Source: Celeribacter marinus
Lineage (GTDB): Bacteria; Pseudomonadota; Alphaproteobacteria; Rhodobacterales; Rhodobacteraceae
Assembly (NCBI RefSeq): GCF_001308265.1
Contig: NZ_CP012023.1
Span: 2,618,932-2,682,931 of the forward strand
Direction of reading: 5' to 3'
DNA length: 64,000 nucleotides
Shown here: piece by piece, positions 35,793 through 43,633 of the stretch
How positions within the stretch are numbered: position 1 is the stretch's first letter
How the letters are laid out: the number at the start of each line of letters is the position of its first letter
The notes under the pieces: model-generated
What the model saw: only the letters and a program-made list of their open reading frames with translations
The model's database searches: none
What the model was told of the DNA's origin: nothing
Program-made: the position numbers and the translations under genes

Positions 35793-36854
35793 ATGGACAT
35801 TCTTGGACTGGTTGAACGCATCGGCGAGGCACCGAGTGCCGCGTTGTTTGGCATGATCACCGGCCTTATTTTTGGCATATCGGCACAGCGCTCTCATTTT
35901 TGCCTGCGCGCCGCGACCATTGAATTTGCCCACGGACAGTTGGGCAAAAAAGTCGCCGTATGGTTTTTGACCTTTTCAACGGCGGTCGTATGGGTCCAAG
36001 GCGCGCAAATGCTCGGGCTATTTCGCGCCGCAGATGCCCGCATTATGGCCGTTCCGGGGTCTTGGTCGGGGGCCATTATCGGCGGTCTGATGTTTGGCGT
36101 TGGCATGATTTTAGCGCGGGGATGTTCGGGGCGTTTGTTGGTCATGGCATCGTCGGGCAACCTGCGTTCGGTTGTGGCAGGGCTCATTTTTGCGGTCACA
36201 GCGCAAATGAGCCTGCACGGGATCTTGTCCCCATACCGCGATAAACTTGCTGCACTTTGGGTCACACCGGGGGGCGAAAATGTCCACCTGTTGAAAGCGC
36301 TACACCTGCCCGAGCAAACCGGATTGCTGCTTGGCCTCGCAATTGCGGCACTTGCACTTTATCTGGCCATCAAAAACCAGATCGGCCCGCGCATCTGGAT
36401 TTTCGCCTCCGGTGTCGGCTTTGCCGTGGCCGTGGGCTGGGTTCTGACGTGGTCTTTGGCCCAAGTGGCGTTTGATCCTGTGCCCGTCTCATCGGCTACG
36501 TTTTCTGGCCCATCGGCCAATACCCTCATGTTCTTCTTGGACCGCAACGCCGTGCTCGAATTTGACGTGGGCCTAATCCCTGGCGTGGTGATTGGTGCCT
36601 TTTTGGCCTCCCTATGGTCAGGCGAATTCAAATGGCAAAGCTTTGATAGCGTGCCTGTCATGCGCCGCTCGATGATCGGGGCGGTTCTCATGGGCTTTGG
36701 CGCGATGCTTGCGGGCGGCTGCGCTATTGGCGCGGGCGTCACGGGTGGTTCGGTGTTCGCGGCCACCGCGTGGCTTGCACTGTTTTGCATGTGGATCGGC
36801 GGCATGGCCACGACTTATATATTGGACCAAATGCCCCTACCCGAGACCGCCTGA
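35793..36854 (+). CDS. YeeE/YedE-family sulfur-compound transporter
   Basis: Membrane protein of 353 residues with about nine or ten hydrophobic segments, related to the thiosulfate transporter TsuA (YeeE). Conserved cysteine motifs are visible: FGISAQRSHFCLRAATIEFA near 29-48, LARGCSGRLLVMASSGNL near 108-125 and LAGGCAIGAGVTGGSVFA near 308-325. In TsuA such cysteines pass thiosulfate through the membrane. There is no adjacent SirA/TusA-like gene. The Shine-Dalgarno is GGAGGA. An FNR-like box upstream suggests regulation by oxygen or redox state. Confidence 0.85.
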   Translation: MDILGLVERIGEAPSAALFGMITGLIFGISAQRSHFCLRAATIEFAHGQLGKKVAVWFLTFSTAVVWVQGAQMLGLFRAADARIMAVPGSWSGAIIGGLMFGVGMILARGCSGRLLVMASSGNLRSVVAGLIFAVTAQMSLHGILSPYRDKLAALWVTPGGENVHLLKALHLPEQTGLLLGLAIAALALYLAIKNQIGPRIWIFASGVGFAVAVGWVLTWSLAQVAFDPVPVSSATFSGPSANTLMFFLDRNAVLEFDVGLIPGVVIGAFLASLWSGEFKWQSFDSVPVMRRSMIGAVLMGFGAMLAGGCAIGAGVTGGSVFAATAWLALFCMWIGGMATTYILDQMPLPETA

Positions 36855-36856
36855 GA

Positions 36857-36990
36857 TGCCGCCCCACGGCGATTGCAGATCGGCTCTGGGTCTCCGATCA
36901 ATCTCGCCTTAATCGCCGCCCCACGGCGATTAAGGATCGGCTTTTAGGGCTCCGCCCGCTCGCGCCTAAAACGCCACCCCGTGGCGTTTT
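36857..36990. repeat. Three degenerate tandem hairpin units between convergent yeeE and priA
   Basis: Three imperfect copies of a hairpin-bearing unit of about 55-58 bases. Each begins with a short stem around CCCC: GCCG-CCCCA-CGGC at 36858, a perfect 12-bp stem at 36907-36918/36924-36935 and a perfect 10-bp stem at 36968-36977/36981-36990. The first two copies continue with a related tail (GATCGGCTCTGGGTCTCC and GATCGGCTTTTAGGGCTCC). The last hairpin ends in TTTT and can end yeeE transcription; its arm also starts with AAAA, so it can work for priA too. Confidence 0.65.
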
Positions 36991-37003
36991 CAAGACGGCG
37001 CTC

Positions 37004-39199
37004 TCACCAAAAGCTTTGCGGGTCAATGTCGATTTGAAGCCGCACGGAACCGGGCAACTTGATCTGCCCCACCCACGCGCTCAAAGCGCGCTGTATCGGT
37101 GCGGTTTTCTCGGCCTTCACCAACAGACGGATACGGTGACGCCCGCGCACCCGTGCAATCGGTGCGGGCGCAGGGCCGAACAATTGCGCACCGACCTGTT
37201 GCAATGGCCCCGCGCGCCGCGCAAGCGCGTTGCCGATGTCCATCACCTGTGCCAAATCCGGCCCCGACAGGATAATCCCCGCCATACGCCCGTAGGGCGG
37301 CACCCCCGCCATTTTGCGCTCGGCCGCCTCGGCCCGCCAAAACCCCTCCTCGTCGCCTGCGATGATCGCACGGATCACGGGATGTTCGGGCTGATAGGTC
37401 TGCAACAGGGCCACGCCCTTTTTCTCCGACCGCCCTGCCCGTCCCGCAACTTGGCGCATCAACTGAAACGTGCGCTCGGCGGCGCGTAAATCCGAGCCTT
37501 GCAACCCCAGATCGGCGTCGATCACCCCCACCAAAGTAAGGTTGGGAAAGTTATGCCCCTTGGCCACCAATTGCGTGCCGATGACAATATCCGTGTCGCC
37601 CTCGGCAATCTCGCGAATAGCCGCCTTGAGCGCACGCGCCGAGCCGAACAGATCCGACGATAGCACCGACACCTTGGCATCAGGAAAGCGCTCCGTGACC
37701 TCCTCGGCCAGACGTTCCACCCCCGGCCCCACGGGGGCCAACCGCCCCTCGACCTGACAACTCGGACAGGCCTCCGGCATCGGTTTTGTCTCGCCACATT
37801 GGTGGCACACAAGACGCTTGAGAAAACGGTGTTCAACCATCCGCGCATCACAGTGATCACAAGCGATCTGATGGCCGCACGCGCGACAAATGGTGACGGG
37901 CGCATAGCCACGGCGGTTGAGAAACAACAAGCTTTGCTCCCCCAACCCGATGCGTTTGGTCACCGCTCGCGCCAAGGCATCGGACACAAACCGTGTCGCA
38001 GGCATCTTTTCGGAGCGCAGGTCAAGCGCATGCATATCGGGCATAACCGCAGGGCCAAAACGGCTTTCCAGATCAAGACGCGTGTATTTGCCCGCCTCGA
38101 CATTGACCCATGATTCAAGGCTCGGTGTAGCCGAAGCCAACACCACAGTAGCCGAACAAAACGTGGCCCGCAGCACCGCCATATCGCGCGCTGAATACAG
38201 CACACCGTCCTCTTGTTTATAGGACTGGTCGTGTTCCTCATCGACCACGATCAACCCGAGGTTCTGAAACGGCAAGTAAAGCGCCGACCGTGCCCCGATC
38301 ACCATCTGTGCGCCGCCCGCGCCCACCATTTTCCACACTCGCCGCCGCTCGGTCATGGTCACGCCCGAATGCCATTCGGCAGGCTTTGCGCCAAACCGCT
38401 CCTCGACGCGGGTCAGGAATTCCGCCGTCAACGCGATCTCGGGCAACAGGACAAGCGCCTGACGCCCCTGCGCCAGACATTCCGCCACCGCCTCCAGATA
38501 CACCTCGGTTTTGCCCGACCCTGTGACGCCCTTGAGCAGTGTGGTCGAATAACTCTGTGATGCCACGGATATGCGCAGCGCCTTGGCCGCGCCCTCTTGT
38601 GGCCCACTCAACTCTTTGCCCGCCTGCGCTGGATCAAGCCGCCCATAGGGCAAATCACGCGGGGTATCTTCCTCAAATATCACGCCCTGCGGTACCAGCC
38701 CCTTGATCACCGAGGGCGTCACCCCCGCCGTATCCGCCAACTCCTTGAGCGTAAAGGCCAGCCCGCCATACTCGTCCAAAACGTCCAGCACCCGCGTGCG
38801 GGCCTCTGTTTCACGCTTGGGCTGTCCCTCGCCGCGCCGATACACCTTTTGCATCGACGGCGGGTTCATCAATCCGGGCGCACGAGTGGCAAGCCGCAAC
38901 ATCGCCGCCAATGGCGTCAGCGTATAATCCGCAACCTTTTCCAAAAACGACCGCATCTCATCACGCATCGGCGCCACGTCCAACACATTGGAAACTGCCC
39001 GTGCTTTGGACAAATCAAATCCGCCGCGCCCCGCGCCCCAAACACAGCCCAACACCTTGCGCGGGCCAAGTGGCACTTCGACAAACGCGCCCACTTCGCA
39101 GCCGCCCACGGGCGCTTTGTAATCAAGCGACCGGTCAATCGGCTCACATGTGAGCACGGCCACCAATGTGCCTTCGGGGAAAAAATGTGTTTGGCTCAT
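37004..39199 (-). CDS. priA: Primosomal replication restart helicase PriA
   Basis: Superfamily 2 DNA helicase of 731 residues that reloads the replisome at stalled forks. The N-terminal 3'-DNA-binding domain covers about 1-110. Walker A is LLKGVTGSGKTEVYLEAV, Walker B is LIVVDEEHDQSYKQEDG, and a zinc module follows with paired cysteines (CRACGHQIACDHCDARMVEH, LVCHQCGETKPMPEACPSCQ). Helicase motif VI is QLMRQVAGRAGRS. The length and motif order are normal. Confidence 0.95.
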   Translation of the reverse strand: MSQTHFFPEGTLVAVLTCEPIDRSLDYKAPVGGCEVGAFVEVPLGPRKVLGCVWGAGRGGFDLSKARAVSNVLDVAPMRDEMRSFLEKVADYTLTPLAAMLRLATRAPGLMNPPSMQKVYRRGEGQPKRETEARTRVLDVLDEYGGLAFTLKELADTAGVTPSVIKGLVPQGVIFEEDTPRDLPYGRLDPAQAGKELSGPQEGAAKALRISVASQSYSTTLLKGVTGSGKTEVYLEAVAECLAQGRQALVLLPEIALTAEFLTRVEERFGAKPAEWHSGVTMTERRRVWKMVGAGGAQMVIGARSALYLPFQNLGLIVVDEEHDQSYKQEDGVLYSARDMAVLRATFCSATVVLASATPSLESWVNVEAGKYTRLDLESRFGPAVMPDMHALDLRSEKMPATRFVSDALARAVTKRIGLGEQSLLFLNRRGYAPVTICRACGHQIACDHCDARMVEHRFLKRLVCHQCGETKPMPEACPSCQVEGRLAPVGPGVERLAEEVTERFPDAKVSVLSSDLFGSARALKAAIREIAEGDTDIVIGTQLVAKGHNFPNLTLVGVIDADLGLQGSDLRAAERTFQLMRQVAGRAGRSEKKGVALLQTYQPEHPVIRAIIAGDEEGFWRAEAAERKMAGVPPYGRMAGIILSGPDLAQVMDIGNALARRAGPLQQVGAQLFGPAPAPIARVRGRHRIRLLVKAEKTAPIQRALSAWVGQIKLPGSVRLQIDIDPQSFW

Positions 39200-39306
39200 A
39201 GGTGTTAAATAGGCGTTTTGCGCGCAGGGTGCCAGAACCCCTTTCTCCCCGTGTGCGTTTGCACTATGACTTAGCGGAAATCTGGCGACATAAAGGAGCT
39301 ACCCTC

Positions 39307-39960
39307 ATGAAATTTTTTGTTGATACCGCTGACGTCGATGCGATCCGCGAACTGAACGACCTTGGGTTTGTTGATGGCGTGACCACCAACCCGTCCCTGA
39401 TCAAGAAATCCGGCCGTGACATTCTTGAAGTCACCAAAGAGATTTGCGATCTGGTTGATGGTCCTGTGTCCGCCGAAGTCACCGCACTCGATTATGACGG
39501 TATGGTCGCCGAGGGTCGCAAACTGGCCACCATCGCAGACAACGTTGTGATCAAATTGCCGCTCACACTCGACGGTCTCAAAGCCTGTAAAACACTGTCG
39601 AACGAAGGCCACAAAATCAACGTGACCCTGTGTTTCTCCGCGAACCAAGCATTGCTTGCGGCCAAATCCGGCGCGACTTACATCTCGCCGTTCGTGGGCC
39701 GCCTCGACGACATCAACATTGATGGCCTCGACCTGATCGAAGATATCCGCACCATCTACGACAACTACGGCTACACCACTGAAATCCTCGCCGCCTCGAT
39801 CCGCACCGTCAACCACATCTCCGATTGTGCGAAAATTGGCGCCGACGTCATCACCGCCCCTCCCGGCGTGATCAAATCCATGGCCAACCACGTGTTGACC
39901 GACAAAGGTCTGGCGCAGTTCGTGGCCGACATCAAAGAGGCCGGTATCAAGATCCTCTAA
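39307..39960 (+). CDS. tal: Transaldolase / fructose-6-phosphate aldolase family protein
   Basis: Small class I aldolase of 217 residues (MipB/TalC subfamily). The start is the ATG at 39307, preceded by AAAGGAG; an upstream extension is not conserved-looking. The N-terminus [20 protein letters not shown], the [15 protein letters not shown] block, the Schiff-base lysine in NVVIKLPLT and [19 protein letters not shown] are diagnostic. Proteins of this size may be transaldolases or fructose-6-phosphate aldolases, and sequence alone does not settle which. It is a single-gene unit with a strong terminator. Confidence 0.9.
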   Translation: MKFFVDTADVDAIRELNDLGFVDGVTTNPSLIKKSGRDILEVTKEICDLVDGPVSAEVTALDYDGMVAEGRKLATIADNVVIKLPLTLDGLKACKTLSNEGHKINVTLCFSANQALLAAKSGATYISPFVGRLDDINIDGLDLIEDIRTIYDNYGYTTEILAASIRTVNHISDCAKIGADVITAPPGVIKSMANHVLTDKGLAQFVADIKEAGIKIL

Positions 39961-39983
39961 TCTTGCCTCGACCCAATCTATTG

Positions 39984-40019
39984 AAACGCCCCCATGCCTC
40001 ACCGCGCGGGGGCGTTTTT
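39984..40019 (+). terminator. Terminator after the transaldolase gene
   Basis: Perfect 10-bp stem (AAACGCCCCC with GGGGGCGTTT) around a 14-base loop, ending in TTTTT. It lies 23 bases after the stop. Confidence 0.85.
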
Positions 40020-40155
40020 GCATCTGGCGCGTGCAAACCCGCCACAGACAGGCCGCACAGCACCACCGTTAACCTTTAAACCATTGATCCGCGCGGCACA
40101 CTCGGGGCATATTGCCCCAAATAGACCGAACAATCGGCAAGCAGTGAGACGAGCT

Positions 40156-40881
40156 ATGACAAACCAGTTCCCCAAAGCGATTGCGCCGTTGGACGATGCG
40201 TTGCGTGAAAAGATTATTTCCGATCCCGATCTGATCCTTGACGATCTCGACGTGATGCGCGCCCTCGTCTCCGCCAATGAAAACACCGCAAGCGGCAATG
40301 TTGTCGATTTGCGCGGCATTGCGATGGACCGGTTGGAGAACCGTCTTGATCGCCTTGAGGATACCCACCGTGGTGTCATCGCTGCGGCCTATGAAAACCT
40401 CGCGGGCACCAACCAAATTCACCGTGCGGTTTTGTGCCTGCTTGAGGCGCGCGATTTCAAAGACTTCCTGACCCGTATTGGCACTGACGTCTGTGACATC
40501 TTGCGCGTCGACGCCGTGAAACTCTTGCTGGAAACCGAAGTCGACGAGGACGTGCCCGCCCTGCGCAGCCTTGGCGATGTGATCGTCACCGCCGAACCGG
40601 AATTCGCAAAGGCCTATGTCACCCTTGGCCGCAACATCCCGATGCGCACGGTCACCCTGCGTCAGGTCTCGCCGGACACCGATATGATTTATGGCGACCA
40701 CGCCGCCGACATCCGCTCCGAGGCCTGTATGATGCTTGACCTCGGTGAGGGACGTTTGCCTGCACTTTTGGTGTTTGGCTCGGAGGATCCGCACCTGTTT
40801 CGCGCGGCGCAAGGCACCGATTTGCTCGCGTTCTTTTCCGGCACATTTGAACGTTTGATGCGCCGCTGGCTTCAAGAATGA
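40156..40881 (+). CDS. DUF484 family protein (GAF-like), partner of XerC
   Basis: Protein of 241 residues in the DUF484 family, a divergent GAF-like fold whose gene is usually next to xerC. The start is the ATG at 40156. The N-terminus contains the helical segment LREKIISDPDLILDDLDVMR; the GAF-like part from about 95 includes DFLTRIGTDVCDILRVDAVK, and the end is DLLAFFSGTFERLMRRWL. The molecular role is unknown. The ATG of xerC overlaps its stop by four bases. Confidence 0.85.
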   Translation: MTNQFPKAIAPLDDALREKIISDPDLILDDLDVMRALVSANENTASGNVVDLRGIAMDRLENRLDRLEDTHRGVIAAAYENLAGTNQIHRAVLCLLEARDFKDFLTRIGTDVCDILRVDAVKLLLETEVDEDVPALRSLGDVIVTAEPEFAKAYVTLGRNIPMRTVTLRQVSPDTDMIYGDHAADIRSEACMMLDLGEGRLPALLVFGSEDPHLFRAAQGTDLLAFFSGTFERLMRRWLQE

Positions 40882-41810
40882 GCCTCGTACCGACAGGAGG
40901 GCTACGCGCCGCTCTTGGCGATTGGCTCGATCATGAACGCGCCCTTAAGGGCGTGGCAGACAACACAATCACCGCGTATTCCACCGATGTGGCGGGGTGG
41001 TTGTCATTCTTGATGGCGCACCACGGTGAGGGGTTCGGCATCTCCAAATTCAAATCGCTGACGATATCCGACATGCGCGCATGGATGGCCCATGAGCGTG
41101 GGCGCGGCTCACAGCCTCGGTCGCTGGCGCGGTCACTCTCTGCCGTTAAGGGATTCACGCGGTGGCTGGCCGAGCGCGAAGGCTTTGACGCCACCGCAAT
41201 CTTGTCCACCCGCTCGCCAAAGTATCAACGCAAATTGCCGCGTCCGTTGTCCGCCGATGCCGCGAAAGACATGATTGGCACGGTCGCGATGCAACACGAC
41301 GAGCCGTGGGTTGCCGCCCGCGACAGTGCTGTGATTACGGTCCTGTATGGGTGCGGGCTGCGTATCTCTGAGGCATTATCGCTAACGGGCGCGGATGTGC
41401 CCTTGGCCGAGGTAATCCGTATCGTGGGCAAAGGCGGCAAGGAACGTGTCGTTCCGGTGCTACCCGCCGCTCGCGCCGCCGTTGACACCTATGTGCGGCT
41501 GTGCCCCTACGATCTGGAACCAACGCAACCGCTGTTTCGTGGCAAACGTGGCGGGGCGCTCAATCCGCGTCAAATCTCCAAAGTGACAGAGGCCGCGCGG
41601 ATGCAACTTGGCCTGCCCTCCACCGTCACGCCGCACGCCATGCGCCACTCGTTCGCCACACATTTGTTGAACGCAGGTGGAGATCTACGCGCGATCCAAG
41701 AGTTGCTTGGCCATGCCTCTCTATCCACCACCCAAGCCTACACAGCCGTTGATGCCGCGCGCCTCTTGGAGGTCTATGAAAACGCCCACCCCCGCGCAAA
41801 ATCGCTCTAA
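40878..41810 (+). CDS. xerC: Tyrosine recombinase XerC
   Basis: Site-specific recombinase of 310 residues that resolves chromosome dimers at dif with XerD. The N-terminal SAM-like domain covers about 10-105. Catalytic residues are Arg in LYGCGLRISEALSLTGADV, Lys in VGKGGKERVVPVL, the H-x-x-R box in TPHAMRHSFATHLLNAGG, His in QELLGHASLSTTQAY and the Tyr of that block. Assignment to XerC rather than XerD follows from the DUF484 neighbour. No dif-like site was recognised. Confidence 0.9.
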   Translation: MSLVPTGGLRAALGDWLDHERALKGVADNTITAYSTDVAGWLSFLMAHHGEGFGISKFKSLTISDMRAWMAHERGRGSQPRSLARSLSAVKGFTRWLAEREGFDATAILSTRSPKYQRKLPRPLSADAAKDMIGTVAMQHDEPWVAARDSAVITVLYGCGLRISEALSLTGADVPLAEVIRIVGKGGKERVVPVLPAARAAVDTYVRLCPYDLEPTQPLFRGKRGGALNPRQISKVTEAARMQLGLPSTVTPHAMRHSFATHLLNAGGDLRAIQELLGHASLSTTQAYTAVDAARLLEVYENAHPRAKSL

Positions 41811-41886
41811 CGCGCGGATCACATTTGGCAGGTGTGCCATATCGTAAGGCTTGCAACGCCCCGCAACATCGCCCATCACGGTTTGC

Positions 41887-42582
41887 ATGACCCAGTTCAA
41901 ACACTCCGCCAAAGCCAACAGCGTTCACATCTTGACCGCAGTAGGCGCGACACTCGCAATGCTTGCGCTCTTTTCAGCCGCCCAAGGGCAATGGCGCGCG
42001 ATGTTTTTATGGATTTTGGCCTCAATGATTGTCGATGGTATCGATGGACCATTGGCGCGCCATTTTGACGTCAAAACCCATGCCCCCCGAATCGATGGCG
42101 TGATCTTGGATTTGGTCATCGACTTTTTAACGTGGGTGTTCATTCCCATATTTGCGCTGTTCCAATCTGGCCTCTTGGCGGGATGGACGGGATGGTGCGT
42201 GGCCCTTATCGTCACCCCCGCCTCCGCGCTCTATTTTGCGGACACGCGTATGAAAACGTCCGATGGATCGTTTGAGGGCTTTCCGGGCGCGTGGTCTATG
42301 GTCGCCTTGGTCTTTTTGGCATTGGAGCCACCCACGTGGGTGATGGTGACAACAATCGCTATCTTGACCCCCGCGATGTTCCTGCCGTTGCGGTTCGTCC
42401 ATCCCGTGCGCACGGCGCAGTGGCGTTGGATCACCCTTCCCATGACACTGATCTGGACGGCTGCTGCGGCGATTTTGATGGCTGGGCACCACACAACCGC
42501 GCTCACACTCGCCCTGAGTCTCAGCTCGGTCTATTTGCTGTTTGCGGGCATGGCCCAACAGATTTTGGCGCGAAAAGCCTAA
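41887..42582 (+). CDS. pcs: Phosphatidylcholine synthase (CDP-alcohol phosphatidyltransferase)
   Basis: Inner-membrane enzyme of about 231 residues condensing choline with CDP-diacylglycerol to phosphatidylcholine. The CDP-alcohol phosphotransferase motif is D-G-I-D-G-P-L-A-R, continuing H-F-D-V-K then R-I-D-G-V-I-L-D-L-V-I-D; the sequence following, FLTWVFIPIFALFQSGLL, resembles Pcs more than PgsA or PssA. Seven or eight hydrophobic segments are visible. I chose the ATG at 41887, although no clear Shine-Dalgarno is present; a TTG-started frame begins at 41851. Pcs is typical of alphaproteobacteria whose membranes contain phosphatidylcholine. Confidence 0.82.
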   Translation: MTQFKHSAKANSVHILTAVGATLAMLALFSAAQGQWRAMFLWILASMIVDGIDGPLARHFDVKTHAPRIDGVILDLVIDFLTWVFIPIFALFQSGLLAGWTGWCVALIVTPASALYFADTRMKTSDGSFEGFPGAWSMVALVFLALEPPTWVMVTTIAILTPAMFLPLRFVHPVRTAQWRWITLPMTLIWTAAAAILMAGHHTTALTLALSLSSVYLLFAGMAQQILARKA

Positions 42583-42734
42583 AACAACACCCGACTTAAC
42601 TCGTATTTGATGCAAGTTTCCGAACAGCGCGGCGCGATGTAAGCCACGCGTTAAACTATTTGCGCGATACTTAGCGCGTGGGATATCTCCCGCAACGTTT
42701 GGGTGGACGGGTCCGCTCGCTGAACGGATGAATC

Positions 42735-43064
42735 ATGAATATCTCGATGGGGCCGGCCTATGTCGCAAATCCCTACATCGCACCGGCCCAACCCCCGACA
42801 AGCGTGGGCAGCGCGTCACACTCAAGCGGCGCAATTGCGGGGACCAAGGCCGAAGGCGCGCCACCAAACGGGGCACGCCCAAACGGCCCGCCGCCCAATG
42901 GTCCACCACCAAGCAAATCAGCCGAAACAGGATCTGATGCACAATCCTTGTTCGACGCATTGATCGCGGATGACACCGAAGACGACGCCAATACCCTAGC
43001 CGCAAACAACGCCAATGCCCTGTACAACGAAATGCAGGCTCTGATCTTGTCGAACGCGGTTTAA
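42735..43064 (+). CDS. Small Pro/Asn/Gly-repeat protein, hypothetical
   Basis: Predicted soluble protein of 109 residues. The central part has an imperfect five-residue repeat (A-P-P-N-G, A-R-P-N-G, P-P-P-N-G, P-P-P-S-K) at about 41-60. The C-terminal half is acidic and helical (AQSLFDALIADDTEDDANTL). There is no signal peptide. The repeat also makes other frames open, so coding status is less certain than for neighbours. The family is not recognised. It is isolated, 152 bases after pcs. Confidence 0.5.
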   Translation: MNISMGPAYVANPYIAPAQPPTSVGSASHSSGAIAGTKAEGAPPNGARPNGPPPNGPPPSKSAETGSDAQSLFDALIADDTEDDANTLAANNANALYNEMQALILSNAV

Positions 43065-43279
43065 GTCGCACACGCCCCCGTAGACAACACCTCGCGGCGA
43101 TAGATCATCGGCGCGGCCACGGTGCGCCGCACACCGCACAAAGCATCCCTAAATTTCAGAAAATACGACCTAATTTCAGTCCGTTAACATTAAATGCAAT
43201 CGAATTTCCTAAACTGGCCTTAACGCAGATGAGGTTTCTTACGCGGGCAGGATGCACCTGCTCCAGAAAGGAATCTACA

Positions 43280-43561
43280 ATGCAAACTCTTGAAACTTCC
43301 CCCGTTGGCGCGCCCGCCATTGGGACGACTGCACCCGCTCCCCGCGCGCAAACCCGTCACAGACCCCCGCATTTGCGACCCGTGGCCAACCTTCCAACAC
43401 CCGCCTCAAACCTCACTAATATGGTGCAAAGCCATGTGGAACGCATTCTCACGGTTGTGTCGCAATGCGATATGGCAACCGCTGAAACTCTGACATTGGC
43501 CCATGAGGCACACGAGGCATTTGCTCTGATGCTTGCGTCATTGTCAGAAACACGCGCCTAA
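43280..43561 (+). CDS. Small hypothetical protein
   Basis: Protein of 93 residues. The start is the ATG at 43280 with AGAAAGGAA nine bases upstream, stronger support than for the longer frame from 43229. The N-terminal 50 residues are Pro/Thr/Arg-rich and probably disordered; the C-terminal 45 residues are a helical segment (SNLTNMVQSHVERILTVVSQ then ETLTLAHEAHEAFALMLASL). Not recognised. It ends 22 bases before a bidirectional terminator. The 215-base leader contains three AATTTC direct repeats. Confidence 0.6.
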   Translation: MQTLETSPVGAPAIGTTAPAPRAQTRHRPPHLRPVANLPTPASNLTNMVQSHVERILTVVSQCDMATAETLTLAHEAHEAFALMLASLSETRA

Positions 43562-43583
43562 AATGCATAAACATACAGACGAA

Positions 43584-43608
43584 AAAGGGCGCCGCAGTGG
43601 CGCCCTTT
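43584..43608. terminator. Bidirectional terminator between the small protein gene and ileS
   Basis: Perfect 10-bp stem (AAAGGGCGCC with GGCGCCCTTT) around GCAGT. The stem is the same as in the terminator at 2026-2051. It serves the convergent small gene and ileS. Confidence 0.85.
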
Positions 43609-43633
43609 CCCAAACTCATCGGTCATCTCGACC

